A stretch of 64,000 nt of DNA, from assembly GCA_913064775.1 (NCBI GenBank), contig CAJYAD010000015.1, forward strand, positions 50,590-114,589, written 5' to 3'. A program made the position numbers and the translations under genes. Below are positions 7,250-15,831 of the stretch, piece by piece. Each line of letters opens with the position of its first letter. The first letter of the stretch is position 1. This DNA is from an uncultured Albidovulum sp. (GTDB taxonomy: Bacteria > Pseudomonadota > Alphaproteobacteria > Rhodobacterales > Rhodobacteraceae). The notes under the pieces were generated by a model. It made no database searches, had not been told where the DNA came from, and saw only the letters and a list, made by a program, of their open reading frames with translations.

Positions 7250-9109
7250 GTGCCCGCCATCCCCGATCCGATCCGGCTGGACCCGCGGGGCCGGGGCGCC
7301 CGCATCCGCCGCGCCACGCCCAATCCGCGCGGCGGGCTGGATGCGCTCTGGCTGATCGAGGTTGACCCGCTGGCCCCCGCGCCCGCCGAACTGAGCGCGG
7401 CGGCGCCCGAGGATATCCCCGGCGCCCCGCCTCCGTCGGCCCCGCCTCCGCCCGCGCCGCGTCCGTCGGCCACGCGCCTGCGGCTTTTGCATGTGAACGA
7501 CCTGCACAACCATCTGGCTGACCTGCCCGAAGGCCCCCAGCGCATGGCCGAGATCGCTGGCCACGTCGCCCGCGCCCGCGCCGCCGCCGGCCCCGAAGAG
7601 GCGGTGCTGTTCCTGTCGGCGGGCGACGATCACACCGGCTCGATCTTCGACGAGTTGCTGGGCTGGGGGGCGGCAGATTTCACCCTCGACCCCGGCTACC
7701 GGGCGCTGTCGGCGGCGGGCTGCGACGCGGCGGCGATCGGCAATCACGAATTCGACCGGGGGGCCGCGCAACTGGTGCGCGGGATCGCGGCGGATGCGGA
7801 TTTTCCGGTGCTCTCGGCCAATGTCCACAGCTCGGCCCATCTGGTGCCGGGGCGCCACTATCACGCCGCCGCTCTGGCCGAGGCAAAGGGGATGCGGATC
7901 GCGATCATCGGCCTGACCACCCGGGTCGAGACGCGGGTGGGTCAGCCTTCGGATCCGGGGTTGGCGGTGGCCAGCCCGGTCGCGGTGCTGGAACGCCTTT
8001 TGCCGCTGGTCGCGCCGCTGGCGGATGCGGTGGTGATCCTGTCGCATTGCGGCTATGGCGGCGGCACCCATGCCTCGGGCAAGGCCACGGTCGCGCGCGA
8101 CATCGGCGAGGCCGATTTCGCCCTGGCGGAAACCGCGGCGCGGCTGACGCGCAGGCCTTGCGTGATCGTCGGCGCCCATACCCATACCCGGCTGAATGAG
8201 CAGGGGGTCGAGCCGCAAAACCTGCGCCACGGCATCCTGATCGCCCAGGCCGAGGCCAACGGGCGCTTCCTGGGCGAGATCACCCTGACCCCGGGCGAGG
8301 CGCCGCAGGCGCGGCTGATCGCGCTGGGGCAGGGGGCAGAGGACCGTGCCTTTGCCGCCGCCCATATGGAGCCGATGATTGCGCTTGTGCGCGACCGGAT
8401 GGCGCAGCCGATCGGCTTTGCCCCGGGCGATGGGCTGGGCTGGGGCGCCACCCGCGACAGCCGCTACCGGGGCGAATGCGCGCTGGCCAATTACATGAAC
8501 GACGCGCTGGTCGCGGAACTGGCCGGCCTGCCCGGCGGCGCGCCGGATCTGGCGCTGCTGAACGGCGGCTCGATCCTGGCGGGGGTGGCGCCGGGTCCGG
8601 TCACCTTCGGGCAATGGTTCGACGTCATGCCCTATTCCGACGAGGTCTTCATCCTTACCGCCACCGGGGCCGAGATCGCGGCGATCCTGCAATCGAACGC
8701 CCGCCGCCTGCTGCGCCCCGATGAAACCGACATCGATACCGGGGGCTTCATCGCGCGGGGCTTCCTTCAGGCCTCATCTGGGCTGCGCTACCGGATCGTG
8801 CCGGGGGGGACTGCGGCCAAGGCCCGGGCCGATCGGATCACCCTTTTCGGCCAGCCCATCGCCGAGCTGGCCGCGCGGCGGTTCCGCATCGCCATGACCA
8901 CCTATCTGGCGCTCGGCAGTTTCGGCGAACGCTGGAACGGGCTGCCGATCGCGGGCGGCGTGCCGGGCGATCTGCCGGGCCATGACCTGCGGGCGCTGCC
9001 CAGCCAGAACACCGGCCTTGTCTACCGAGAGGTGCTGGTGCGCCATATCCGCGCCACCCCCCGGATCGAGGCCGCACCTGACGGGCGGCTGTGCATCGGG
9101 GACGGCTGA
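7250..9109 (+). CDS. 5'-nucleotidase / 2',3'-cyclic phosphodiesterase family metallophosphoesterase (UshA-like)
   Basis: This 619-residue protein has a calcineurin-type metallophosphoesterase domain (about residues 76-340) followed by a 5'-nucleotidase C-terminal domain. Metal-binding motifs are visible: HVNDLHNHL (DxH), SAGDDHTG, GNHEFD, a His in ILSHCGYG, and GAHTHTRL. The C-terminal domain includes ALLNGGSI and FDVMPYSDEV, the typical substrate-stacking region. The likely start is GTG at 7250, four bases after the Rid gene. About 75 residues precede the catalytic domain; they are Pro/Ala/Arg-rich and show no Sec signal, unlike periplasmic UshA, so localisation is unclear. It could dephosphorylate nucleotides for the neighbouring pathway (inference). 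Confidence 0.88.
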   Translation: MPAIPDPIRLDPRGRGARIRRATPNPRGGLDALWLIEVDPLAPAPAELSAAAPEDIPGAPPPSAPPPPAPRPSATRLRLLHVNDLHNHLADLPEGPQRMAEIAGHVARARAAAGPEEAVLFLSAGDDHTGSIFDELLGWGAADFTLDPGYRALSAAGCDAAAIGNHEFDRGAAQLVRGIAADADFPVLSANVHSSAHLVPGRHYHAAALAEAKGMRIAIIGLTTRVETRVGQPSDPGLAVASPVAVLERLLPLVAPLADAVVILSHCGYGGGTHASGKATVARDIGEADFALAETAARLTRRPCVIVGAHTHTRLNEQGVEPQNLRHGILIAQAEANGRFLGEITLTPGEAPQARLIALGQGAEDRAFAAAHMEPMIALVRDRMAQPIGFAPGDGLGWGATRDSRYRGECALANYMNDALVAELAGLPGGAPDLALLNGGSILAGVAPGPVTFGQWFDVMPYSDEVFILTATGAEIAAILQSNARRLLRPDETDIDTGGFIARGFLQASSGLRYRIVPGGTAAKARADRITLFGQPIAELAARRFRIAMTTYLALGSFGERWNGLPIAGGVPGDLPGHDLRALPSQNTGLVYREVLVRHIRATPRIEAAPDGRLCIGDG

Positions 9110-9113
9110 CGAC

Positions 9114-9141
9114 TTGTCTCGGGGCTTGGGTCGGGTATGGT
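9114..9141 (+). promoter_or_regulatory. Candidate promoter of manC
   Basis: TTGTCT at 9114-9119 and TATGGT at 9136-9141 are separated by 16 bases, within sigma-70 spacing, and lie about 47 bases upstream of the manC ATG. The boxes are imperfect and the assignment is by eye only. Confidence 0.3.
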
Positions 9142-9187
9142 GCCGGAAGTTTGCGCGAACCCGCCAGGGCAGAAGGATATTCCCACG

Positions 9188-10624
9188 ATGACGATCACCC
9201 CGGTTCTTATGTGTGGCGGCGCCGGCACGCGGCTTTGGCCGCTGTCGCGCAAGAGCTATCCAAAGCAATTCGTGCCGCTGGTGGGCGCGGAAAGCCTGTT
9301 CCAGGCCGCCGCGCGCCGCCTGTCGGGGCCGGGATTCGCCGCGCCGTTGGTGGTGACGGGATCGGATTTCCGCTTCATCGTCACCGAGCAGCTGGCGGCG
9401 CTGGACATCCGCCCCGGCGCCATCCTGATTGAGCCCGAGGCGCGCAACACCGCCCCCGCCGTGCTGGCCGCCGCGCTGCATCTGGCACGCACCGATCCCG
9501 AGGCGCTGATGCTGATCGCGCCCGCCGACCATGTGATCGCCGATGCCGAGGGCTTCCGCGCCGCCGTCGAGGCCGGGGCCGAGGCCGCGCGCGCTGGCCA
9601 GATCGTGACTTTCGGCATTCGCCCCACCCGCGCTGAGACCGGCTATGGCTGGCTGGAGCTGGCCGCCCAGCCCGGCGGCGGTACCGACCCCGTGGCGCTG
9701 ACCCGCTTCGTCGAGAAGCCGCAGGCCGCGCGCGCGGCCGAGATGCTGGCGGCGGGGAATTTCCTGTGGAACGCCGGGATCTTCCTGTTTTCGGCCAAGA
9801 CCATGATCGCGGCGTTTGAGGCCCATGCGCCGACCATTCTGGGCCCGGTGCGCGCCGCCGTCGAGGGCGCGAAGGCGGATCTCGATTTCCTGCGCCTCGA
9901 TCCCGCCCCCTGGGCCGAGGCCGAGGAGATCTCGGTCGATTTCGCGATCATGGAGCGGGCCTCGAACCTGACGGCGGTGCCCTATGGCGGCGGCTGGTCG
10001 GATCTGGGCGATTGGGCCGCCGTCAGCGACGAGATGGGCCCCGATGCGGCCGGCAATGCCGCCGCCGGCCCGGTCACCGCGATCGATTGCGAAGGCAGCC
10101 TGCTCAGGTCCGAGGCCGAGGGGCTGGAACTGGTCGGCATCGGGCTGAAGGACATGGTCGCGGTGGCGACGCCCGATGCGGTGCTGATCGCCCACAAGTC
10201 GCGCGCCCAGGACGTGAAGCGTGCGGTCGCCGCGCTGAAGGCGAAATCGGCGCCCCAGGCCGAGAGCTTCCCCAAGGATCACCGCCCCTGGGGCTGGTTC
10301 GAAAGCCTTGCCATTGGCGAGCGCTTTCAGGTCAAGCGCATCGTCGTGCATCCGGGCGCCGCGCTGAGCCTGCAAAGCCACCATCACCGGGCCGAGCATT
10401 GGATCGTGGTGCAGGGCACCGCGAAGGTGACGATCGACGACGAGGTCAAGCTGTTGACCGAGAACCAGTCGGTCTACATCCCGCTGGGGGCGGTGCACCG
10501 GATGGAGAATCCGGGCAAGCTGCCGATGGTGCTGATCGAGGTGCAGACCGGCAGCTATCTGGGCGAGGACGACATCATCCGCTATGAGGATGTCTATTCC
10601 CGCGGCCAGGGGGCGAAGGGCTGA
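9188..10624 (+). CDS. manC: Mannose-1-phosphate guanylyltransferase / mannose-6-phosphate isomerase
   Basis: This 478-residue bifunctional type-II enzyme (ManC/AlgA/CpsB) makes GDP-mannose for polysaccharides. The N-terminal nucleotidyltransferase domain begins with MCGGAGTRLWPLSRKSYPKQF-like sequence near residues 7-27 (the GTP-binding GGxGTRLWP loop), followed by FVEKP (about residue 177). The C-terminal cupin domain (about residues 340-478) carries the zinc-binding pattern SHHHRAEHW and supplies phosphomannose isomerase activity. The start at 9188 was preferred over an in-frame upstream GTG because it gives the family N-terminus. It is transcribed alone, with a hairpin over its stop codon, and converges with the enolase-superfamily gene. 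No other polysaccharide genes are adjacent. Confidence 0.95.
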   Translation: MTITPVLMCGGAGTRLWPLSRKSYPKQFVPLVGAESLFQAAARRLSGPGFAAPLVVTGSDFRFIVTEQLAALDIRPGAILIEPEARNTAPAVLAAALHLARTDPEALMLIAPADHVIADAEGFRAAVEAGAEAARAGQIVTFGIRPTRAETGYGWLELAAQPGGGTDPVALTRFVEKPQAARAAEMLAAGNFLWNAGIFLFSAKTMIAAFEAHAPTILGPVRAAVEGAKADLDFLRLDPAPWAEAEEISVDFAIMERASNLTAVPYGGGWSDLGDWAAVSDEMGPDAAGNAAAGPVTAIDCEGSLLRSEAEGLELVGIGLKDMVAVATPDAVLIAHKSRAQDVKRAVAALKAKSAPQAESFPKDHRPWGWFESLAIGERFQVKRIVVHPGAALSLQSHHHRAEHWIVVQGTAKVTIDDEVKLLTENQSVYIPLGAVHRMENPGKLPMVLIEVQTGSYLGEDDIIRYEDVYSRGQGAKG

Positions 10625-10634
10625 CGCCCTTCGC
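10613..10634 (+). terminator. Hairpin overlapping manC stop codon
   Basis: GCGAAGGGC (10613-10621) and GCCCTTCGC (10626-10634) form a perfect 9-bp stem with a TGAC loop that contains part of the stop codon. A TTTT run follows at 10645-10648 inside the adjacent repeat core. It probably ends manC transcription and may also serve the convergent gene. Confidence 0.55.
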
Positions 10635-10642
10635 GGCTGGCG

Positions 10643-10660
10643 TATTTTGGGAACAATGAA
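10643..10660 (+). repeat. Intergenic repeat, copy a (18-nt core)
   Basis: The core TATTTTGGGAACAATGAA follows the hairpin at 10613-10634. It is one of ten fixed-length cores found between genes in this window. This copy and the one at 47185 share the GAACAATGAA variant of the 3' half. It lies between the convergent manC and the dehydratase-like gene. Confidence 0.75.
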
Positions 10661-10666
10661 AGCGAG

Positions 10667-11908
10667 TTAGCGCGTTTCGGTTGACGGGGCGCCGCCCTCG
10701 AAGCGGTTGCCGTGGGCGTAGTCGCAGGGGTCTTCCTGCATCTCGAGATGCAGCTTGTCGCCGGTATAGGGATGGGCGCGGGCGAGGGCCTCGTCGACCT
10801 CAATGCCGAGGCCGGGGGTTTCGGGCGGCAAAAGGAAGCCCTCTTCCCAGCGGATCGAATTCTTGATCAGCGCCAGGTGGAAGGCGCCACCCTGTTCGAT
10901 GGTTTCGGCCATCAGCAGGTTCGGGATCGAGGCGGCAAGGTGGATGTTCGCGGCCCATTCGATCGGGCCGGCGTAGAGATGGGGGGCGATCTCGGCGTTG
11001 AAGGGTTCGGCGAGGGCGGCGATCTTCTTGGCCTCCCAGATGCCGCCGACGCGGCCCAGGGCCGGTTGCAGGATCTTGGCGCCGCCGGTGCGCAGCAGGG
11101 TGGCGAATTCGGCCTTGGTGGTCAGGCGTTCGCCGGTGGCGATGGGGATGCGGACGGCGCGGGCGACCTCGGCGAATTCGAGCGGGTTGTCGGGTGGGAT
11201 CGGTTCCTCGAACCAGAGCGGATTGTAGGGTTCCAGCGCCTGACCGAGGCGGATCGCGCCGGCGGTGGTGAACTGGCCATGGGTGCCGAACAGCAGGTCG
11301 GCGCGGTCGCCCACGGCCTCGCGGATGGCGCGGCAGAAGGCGACGGAGCGGGTGATGTCGGACATCGCGGGCTGGTGGCCGCCGCGGATCGTATAGGGGC
11401 CGGCGGGGTCGAATTTCACTGCCGTGAAGCCCTCGGCCACGCGGCGGGCGGCGGCTTCGGCGGCAAGGTCGGGGTTCACCCAGAAATCGGGGGTCAGGTC
11501 GCCCGGCCCGGGGAAGAGATAGGTGTAGGAGCGGATGCGGCGGTTCATCATGCCGCCGAGCAGCGCCCAGACCGGGCGATCCCGCGCCTTGCCGATTATG
11601 TCCCAGCAGGCGATTTCCAGCCCCGAGAAGGCGCCCATCACCGTGGGGTCGGGGCGCTGGGTGAAGCCTGCGGAATAGGCGCGGCGGAACATCAGCTCGA
11701 TGTTTTCGGGGTTTTCGCCCTGCATGTGGCGGGCGAAGACATCCTCGATCACCGCGCGCATCGCCTTGGGGCCGACGGTCGAGGCATAGCATTCGCCCCA
11801 GCCGATGATGCCGTCGTCGGTGGTGAGCTTGATCAGCGTCCAGTAGCGGCCGCCCCAGCCGGGGGCCGGGGGGGCGATGACGATGATGTCGAGGTCCTTG
11901 AGGCGCAT
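10667..11908 (-). CDS. Mandelate racemase/muconate lactonizing enzyme family protein (sugar-acid dehydratase-like)
   Basis: This 413-residue enolase-superfamily protein shows the capping domain at about residues 1-125 and a TIM barrel after it. The second and third metal-ligand positions are clear in WFEEPIPPDN and TGERLTT, and a Lys of the catalytic strand appears in FTAVKFDP. The C-terminal barrel segment HLYAGPIEWAANIHLAASIPN matches galactonate-type dehydratases. The strand that normally provides the first metal ligand (an Asp, as in a VDxHG pattern) reads LLFGTHGQFT, so this Asp is absent. Relatives dehydrate aldonic acids such as D-galactonate or D-arabinonate; the exact substrate is unknown. 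The ATG at 11908 gives the family N-terminus MRLKDLDIIV. It shares its strand with the alcohol dehydrogenase 88 bases away, but a repeat element separates them. Confidence 0.85.
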   Translation of the reverse strand: MRLKDLDIIVIAPPAPGWGGRYWTLIKLTTDDGIIGWGECYASTVGPKAMRAVIEDVFARHMQGENPENIELMFRRAYSAGFTQRPDPTVMGAFSGLEIACWDIIGKARDRPVWALLGGMMNRRIRSYTYLFPGPGDLTPDFWVNPDLAAEAAARRVAEGFTAVKFDPAGPYTIRGGHQPAMSDITRSVAFCRAIREAVGDRADLLFGTHGQFTTAGAIRLGQALEPYNPLWFEEPIPPDNPLEFAEVARAVRIPIATGERLTTKAEFATLLRTGGAKILQPALGRVGGIWEAKKIAALAEPFNAEIAPHLYAGPIEWAANIHLAASIPNLLMAETIEQGGAFHLALIKNSIRWEEGFLLPPETPGLGIEVDEALARAHPYTGDKLHLEMQEDPCDYAHGNRFEGGAPSTETR

Positions 11909-11929
11909 GGTGGGCTCCGGGTGCAGGCG

Positions 11930-11980
11930 CCGGGGGTTTTGCACCCCCGGACCCCCGCAGGATATTTTCACCAGAAAGAA
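11930..11980 (+). repeat. Intergenic repeat, copy b (hairpin plus core)
   Basis: CCGGGGG (11930-11936) pairs with CCCCCGG (11944-11950), and the 18-nt core TATTTTCACCAGAAAGAA follows at 11963-11980. It fills the gap between two minus-strand genes and reads opposite to them. Confidence 0.75.
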
Positions 11981-11996
11981 ATCGGCCGGGCGGACA

Positions 11997-13079
11997 TCAG
12001 AAGGTGATGACGTTGCGGCGGGCGTGGCCGGCCTTGGTGTCGGCGATGGCGGTGTTGATCTGATCGAGGCTGTAGGTCTTGGTCACCAGCTCGTCGAGTT
12101 TCAGGCGGCCCTGCTGGTAGAGGTCGACCATCCAGCGGATGTCGCGGCCCAGCACGGTTTCGCCCATCAGCGAGCCGATCAGGTGTTGGCCGGTGGCGGC
12201 GAGCATCACCGGCTCATAGCTGGAGGTGGCGCCGGAATGGGGCATGCCGACCGCCACCACCTTGCCGCCGGGGGCGAGGTAGCGGGTGGCGGTGTCATAG
12301 GCGGGGATGGCGCCGACGGTGACGAGGACGGCGTCGGCCTTTCGCCCGGCCAGCTTGCGCGCGGTGGACCAGGGTTTCGGATCGGTGGCGAGCACGCCGT
12401 CGGTGGCGCCGAAATCGCGCGCGGCGTCAAGTTTGTCCTGGCTCATGTCCACCGCGATGATCCGGGCGGCGCCGGCGATGCGGGCGCCCTGGATCGCGTT
12501 CAGGCCGACGCCGCCGGCGCCGATCACCACCACCACGTCGCCGGGCCGCACGCCCGCGGTGTTCACCGCCGCGCCGACGCCGGTGATCGCGCCGCAGCTG
12601 AGCAGGCAGGCCGAGGCCGCGGGGATCGTGGCCGGGTAGGCGGCGATCTGGCTGTGGTGAACCACCGCCTTCTCGGCGAAGGCACCGCAGGCGAGGCCAT
12701 GCTGCAAGGTGCTGCCGTCGGCCATCTTCAGCGGGCCGTTGTCCTTGTCATAGGGGGTTTCGCAATGCACCGGTTGCCCCGAGGCGCAGGTCGGGCAGGT
12801 GCCGCAGGACCGGATCAGGGTGACAAGCACATGATCGCCCAGCGCATGGCCGGTGACGCCATCGCCCAGCGCGGTGATGCGGCCGGCGCCCTCATGGCCG
12901 TAGACGGCGGGCAGGGTGCCGCCCCAGGCGCCCTCGGCATAGTGGATGTCGGAATGGCAGATCGCGACGGCGTCGAGCGTCACCTCGACCTCGCCGGGGC
13001 CGGGCGGGGCCAGCAGGACCTCTTCGATTTGCAGGTCTTCATTGAAGGCGTGACAGACGGCGGCGCGGATCTTCTGCAT
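11997..13079 (-). CDS. Zinc-dependent alcohol dehydrogenase (class III / AdhC-like)
   Basis: This 360-residue medium-chain dehydrogenase oxidises alcohols with NAD. The catalytic zinc ligands lie in AICHSDIH (about residue 39) and GHEGAG (about residue 61). The structural zinc cluster is the four-Cys motif CGTCPTCASGQPVHC (about residues 92-106). The Rossmann fold carries VIGAGGVGLNAIQGA around residue 187, and the following VDMS segment suggests NAD preference. The overall pattern resembles S-(hydroxymethyl)glutathione and related dehydrogenases, but the substrate is not certain. The start at 13079 has a GGGAGG ribosome-binding site. Any functional link to the sugar-acid dehydratase-like gene downstream is possible but unproven. 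Confidence 0.9.
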   Translation of the reverse strand: MQKIRAAVCHAFNEDLQIEEVLLAPPGPGEVEVTLDAVAICHSDIHYAEGAWGGTLPAVYGHEGAGRITALGDGVTGHALGDHVLVTLIRSCGTCPTCASGQPVHCETPYDKDNGPLKMADGSTLQHGLACGAFAEKAVVHHSQIAAYPATIPAASACLLSCGAITGVGAAVNTAGVRPGDVVVVIGAGGVGLNAIQGARIAGAARIIAVDMSQDKLDAARDFGATDGVLATDPKPWSTARKLAGRKADAVLVTVGAIPAYDTATRYLAPGGKVVAVGMPHSGATSSYEPVMLAATGQHLIGSLMGETVLGRDIRWMVDLYQQGRLKLDELVTKTYSLDQINTAIADTKAGHARRNVITF

Positions 13080-13106
13080 GGGTTCCTCCCGGTGTTTTGG
13101 CAGAGG

Positions 13107-14318
13107 CTAGGGTGTTGCGTGTGAAGCGCAAGGGGCGGGCGCGACATGAAGCACGACGGCGGCGACAAGCAGCAGCGCCGAGACCAGGAACGGCGCGCCC
13201 GGGGCGAAGATCGGCGCGTTGGGCCCGGTGAAGGCGGCGAAGACGGCGGTGGCCATCAGCGGCGCGATGATCATGGTAATCGCGGCGAGGCTGGCCAGCA
13301 GGCCCTGCAATTCGCCCTGCGCGTCGTCGGGGGCGGCGTGAGAGGCCATTGCCTGAAGCGCGGGCGTGGCGATGCCCCCCAGCGCCGAGATCAGCACGAA
13401 GCCGAGTGCCGCGCTGCCGTTCCAGACGAAGGCGAAGAAGAAGGCCGAGATGACGTCGATCACCAGGCCCAGGGTGGCGGTGCGGCGTTCGCCCATCAGC
13501 CGGATCGCCGGGCCGACCAGCAGCGCCTGCACCGCCATGAAGCTGGCGCCGTAGAACGCCAGCGACAGGCCGATCATCTGCGCGTCCCAGCCGAAGCGGG
13601 CGGCGCCCCAATAGGCCCAGACCGCAGGGTAGACGAAATTGGCGATCTGGGCGATCAGGAAGACCGCCATCAGCCGCGACAGGCCGGGCAGGCGCGCCGC
13701 GGCGCGGAAGGCGCCCAGCGGGTTGGCGCCGCGCCAGGAAAAGGCGCGGGGCGCGCGCAGGGTTTCGGGCAGGACGAGGGCGCCGAAGGCCAGGTTCGCG
13801 GCGGCCATCGCGGCGGCGGCCCAGAACGGGGCGCGGGTGCCGAAGCTGGCCAGCACCCCGCCCAGCGCCGGACCCAGGATGAAGCCGAGGCCCAGCGCCG
13901 CTCCGATCAGGCCGAAGTTGCGGCCGCGCCGCTCGGGCGCCGAGATGTCGGCCATATAGGCCGCGGCGGTGGTATGGGTGGCCGCCGTCACCCCGGCGAC
14001 GATGCGGCCCGCCAGCAAGAGCCAGATCGTGCCCGCCACCGCCATCACCAGGTAATCGGCCGCCATCACCGCCAGCGCCACCAGCATCACCGGCCGCCGG
14101 CCGAAGCGATCCGACAGGCTGCCGATGACCGGCCCGAAGGCGAATTGCATCACCGCGAAGGCCGCCGTCAGCACCCCGCCCCAAAGCGCCGCATGCGAAA
14201 GGCCGCCGCGGGTGACCGATTCGATCAATTCCGGCATGACCGGGAATATCAGCCCGATCCCGATCGCATCGAGCAGCACGGTCAGGACCACGAAGATCAT
14301 TGCAGCGCGGTTTGGCAT
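13107..14318 (-). CDS. MFS transporter, TetA-like multidrug/tetracycline efflux family
   Basis: This 403-residue major facilitator protein has about 12 predicted transmembrane helices, starting with MIFVVLTVLLDAIGIGLIFPVMPEL. The loop 2-3 signature GSLSDRFGRRPVML (about residues 65-78) and the antiporter motif in LGLGFILGPALGG (about residues 142-154) place it among proton-coupled drug exporters of the TetA(TCR) group. It is transcribed in the same direction as the pob/pca genes, 53 bases after pcaB, with a GGGCCC...GGGCCC inverted repeat (14332-14358) in between. It may be an independent gene or may export aromatic or other toxic compounds (inference). A resistance role is not shown by the sequence. 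Confidence 0.88.
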   Translation of the reverse strand: MPNRAAMIFVVLTVLLDAIGIGLIFPVMPELIESVTRGGLSHAALWGGVLTAAFAVMQFAFGPVIGSLSDRFGRRPVMLVALAVMAADYLVMAVAGTIWLLLAGRIVAGVTAATHTTAAAYMADISAPERRGRNFGLIGAALGLGFILGPALGGVLASFGTRAPFWAAAAMAAANLAFGALVLPETLRAPRAFSWRGANPLGAFRAAARLPGLSRLMAVFLIAQIANFVYPAVWAYWGAARFGWDAQMIGLSLAFYGASFMAVQALLVGPAIRLMGERRTATLGLVIDVISAFFFAFVWNGSAALGFVLISALGGIATPALQAMASHAAPDDAQGELQGLLASLAAITMIIAPLMATAVFAAFTGPNAPIFAPGAPFLVSALLLVAAVVLHVAPAPCASHATP

Positions 14319-14371
14319 CGCCCCCCCAGACGGGCCCTGATGAGGCCCTGATGGGCCCGGACCGGCGAAGC

Positions 14372-15721
14372 CTAGCCCCGGGAGTCGTCGCAGGGAAGGG
14401 CCTCGGCCGCGGCGGCGAAGGCGCGGGCCTCGGCGGGCGCGCAGCCCAACTGGCCCTCGGCCGACAAAAGCGCGGACCAGTCGGTGCCGGGCCAGTCGCG
14501 GGCGGCCAGTTCGGGCAGGGGGGTCTGGCTTTCGCGCGCTTCCCTAGTCAGCGCCTTGACGGCGGCCTGGGCCTCGGGACGCGGCATCTGGCGGGCCAGC
14601 GCGAAGCTCAGCGCCTCGGCATGGACCAGCCCAAGGCCGCCTTCGAGCGCCGCGCGCATCCTCGCCGCGTCGGGGCCGAGGGTGGCGGCCAGACTTGCGG
14701 CCCGCGCCAGGGCGGCACCGGTGCCGATCACCAGTTGCGGCAGCGCCATCCATTCGGTGACCCAGGCGGTCGCGTCGCGTTGCAGCGCATGGACATTGGC
14801 GCCCTGAAGCCCCGCGTTCAGTGCCGCCGCCTGCCGCGCCAGCGTCACCAGCACCGAGGGCGCCACCGGGTTCTGCTTTTGCGGCATGGTCGAGGAACCG
14901 CCGCCTTGGCCCAGCGCCACCTCCTCGATCTCGGTCTGGGTCAGCAGGATCAGATCCTCGCCCATCTTGCCCAAGCTGGTGGTGAGGCCGGTCATCCAGC
15001 CCGCCAGTTCCGCGATCCGGTCACGCTGCGAATGCCAGCTTGCGCCCGGATCGCCCAGCCCCAGCGCCCGGGCCAGCTCGGCCTGCACCGCCGCGCCCTC
15101 GGGGCCCATCGCGCTGAGCGTCCCCGAGGCGCCCGACAGCGACACCACCAGCAGGCGCGGGCGCAGCTCTTCCAGGCGCTGCAGGTGGCGCAGCAAGGGC
15201 GCGCCCCAACTGGCGACCACGGCGCCAAAGCTGGTCGGCGTGGCCGCCTGGCCATAGGTGCGTGCGGCCATCGGGGTCGTTGAATGGGCCTTGGCCAGCA
15301 CGCCCAGCGCCTTGGTCAGGGCGACAAGGCGGGCCTCGTGGATCGTCAGGGTCTGGCGCAGGCGCAGGATCAGCCCGGTATCGATGATGTCCTGCGAGGT
15401 GGCGCCCCAATGCAGATATTGCGCATGCGCGGGCGCCTCCAGCGCCTTGCGAGTGGCGTCCACCAGGGCGGGGACGGGGACGGCATCCTTGGCGATGCGC
15501 TCGGCCAGGGCGGCGGGGTCGATCTGCACCTCGTGGCAGGCGCGGTGCAGGAAGGCGGCGCTTTCCTTGGGGATCAGGCCAAGCGCGCCCTGCGCCTGCG
15601 CCAGCGCGCCTTCGACAAGCAGCATGGCGCGCAGCTCGGCGCTGTCGGTGAAAAGCCGCGCGGTCTCGTCGTCGCCCAGCAGGCCGCGGTACAGCGCGCT
15701 GTCGAGGGGCGAGGCCGGCAT
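14372..15721 (-). CDS. pcaB: 3-carboxy-cis,cis-muconate cycloisomerase
   Basis: This 449-residue fumarase/aspartase-superfamily enzyme converts 3-carboxy-cis,cis-muconate to 4-carboxymuconolactone in the protocatechuate branch of the beta-ketoadipate pathway. The superfamily signature GGGSSTMPQKQNPV is at about residues 277-290, and the substrate-binding HWGATSQDIIDTG segment is at about 104-116. The length matches PcaB homologues. It follows pcaG, an alpha/beta hydrolase and a candidate 33-residue ORF whose TGA overlaps this ATG by one base, so PcaB may be translated by coupling to that small ORF. Although downstream of the dioxygenase genes in position, it acts directly on the dioxygenase product. 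Confidence 0.95.
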   Translation of the reverse strand: MPASPLDSALYRGLLGDDETARLFTDSAELRAMLLVEGALAQAQGALGLIPKESAAFLHRACHEVQIDPAALAERIAKDAVPVPALVDATRKALEAPAHAQYLHWGATSQDIIDTGLILRLRQTLTIHEARLVALTKALGVLAKAHSTTPMAARTYGQAATPTSFGAVVASWGAPLLRHLQRLEELRPRLLVVSLSGASGTLSAMGPEGAAVQAELARALGLGDPGASWHSQRDRIAELAGWMTGLTTSLGKMGEDLILLTQTEIEEVALGQGGGSSTMPQKQNPVAPSVLVTLARQAAALNAGLQGANVHALQRDATAWVTEWMALPQLVIGTGAALARAASLAATLGPDAARMRAALEGGLGLVHAEALSFALARQMPRPEAQAAVKALTREARESQTPLPELAARDWPGTDWSALLSAEGQLGCAPAEARAFAAAAEALPCDDSRG

Positions 15722-15822
15722 CAGGCGGCCCCCGGCCCGAGGGACGCGGCGATCGCCGTTTCACGCGGCTGGCAGCCCCCCGATCCGGGCATGGCCAAGC
15801 AAACGATGCAGGGGTCTTTCAT
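15721..15822 (-). CDS. Candidate 33-residue Cys-containing small protein in the pca operon
   Basis: This short frame starts at an ATG nine bases after the stop of the alpha/beta hydrolase and ends with a TGA that overlaps the pcaB start (TGATG). A purine-rich GAGGGA sits about seven bases upstream of the ATG. Its third-codon positions are strongly G/C like those of its neighbours. The predicted peptide begins MKDPCIVCLAMPGSGG and contains three cysteines, two of them in a CxxC pair. No family is recognised. It may encode a microprotein or may only be a translational coupler for pcaB; it could also be a chance frame. Confidence 0.4.
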   Translation of the reverse strand: MKDPCIVCLAMPGSGGCQPRETAIAASLGPGAA

Positions 15823-15831
15823 GCAGGTCCC

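Noticed and set aside
6613..7545. N-terminal extension of the binding protein frame across the divergent promoter
   Set aside because: It runs through the Rid and nucleotidase genes in antisense; the signal peptide and GGAGG site fix the start at 6612.
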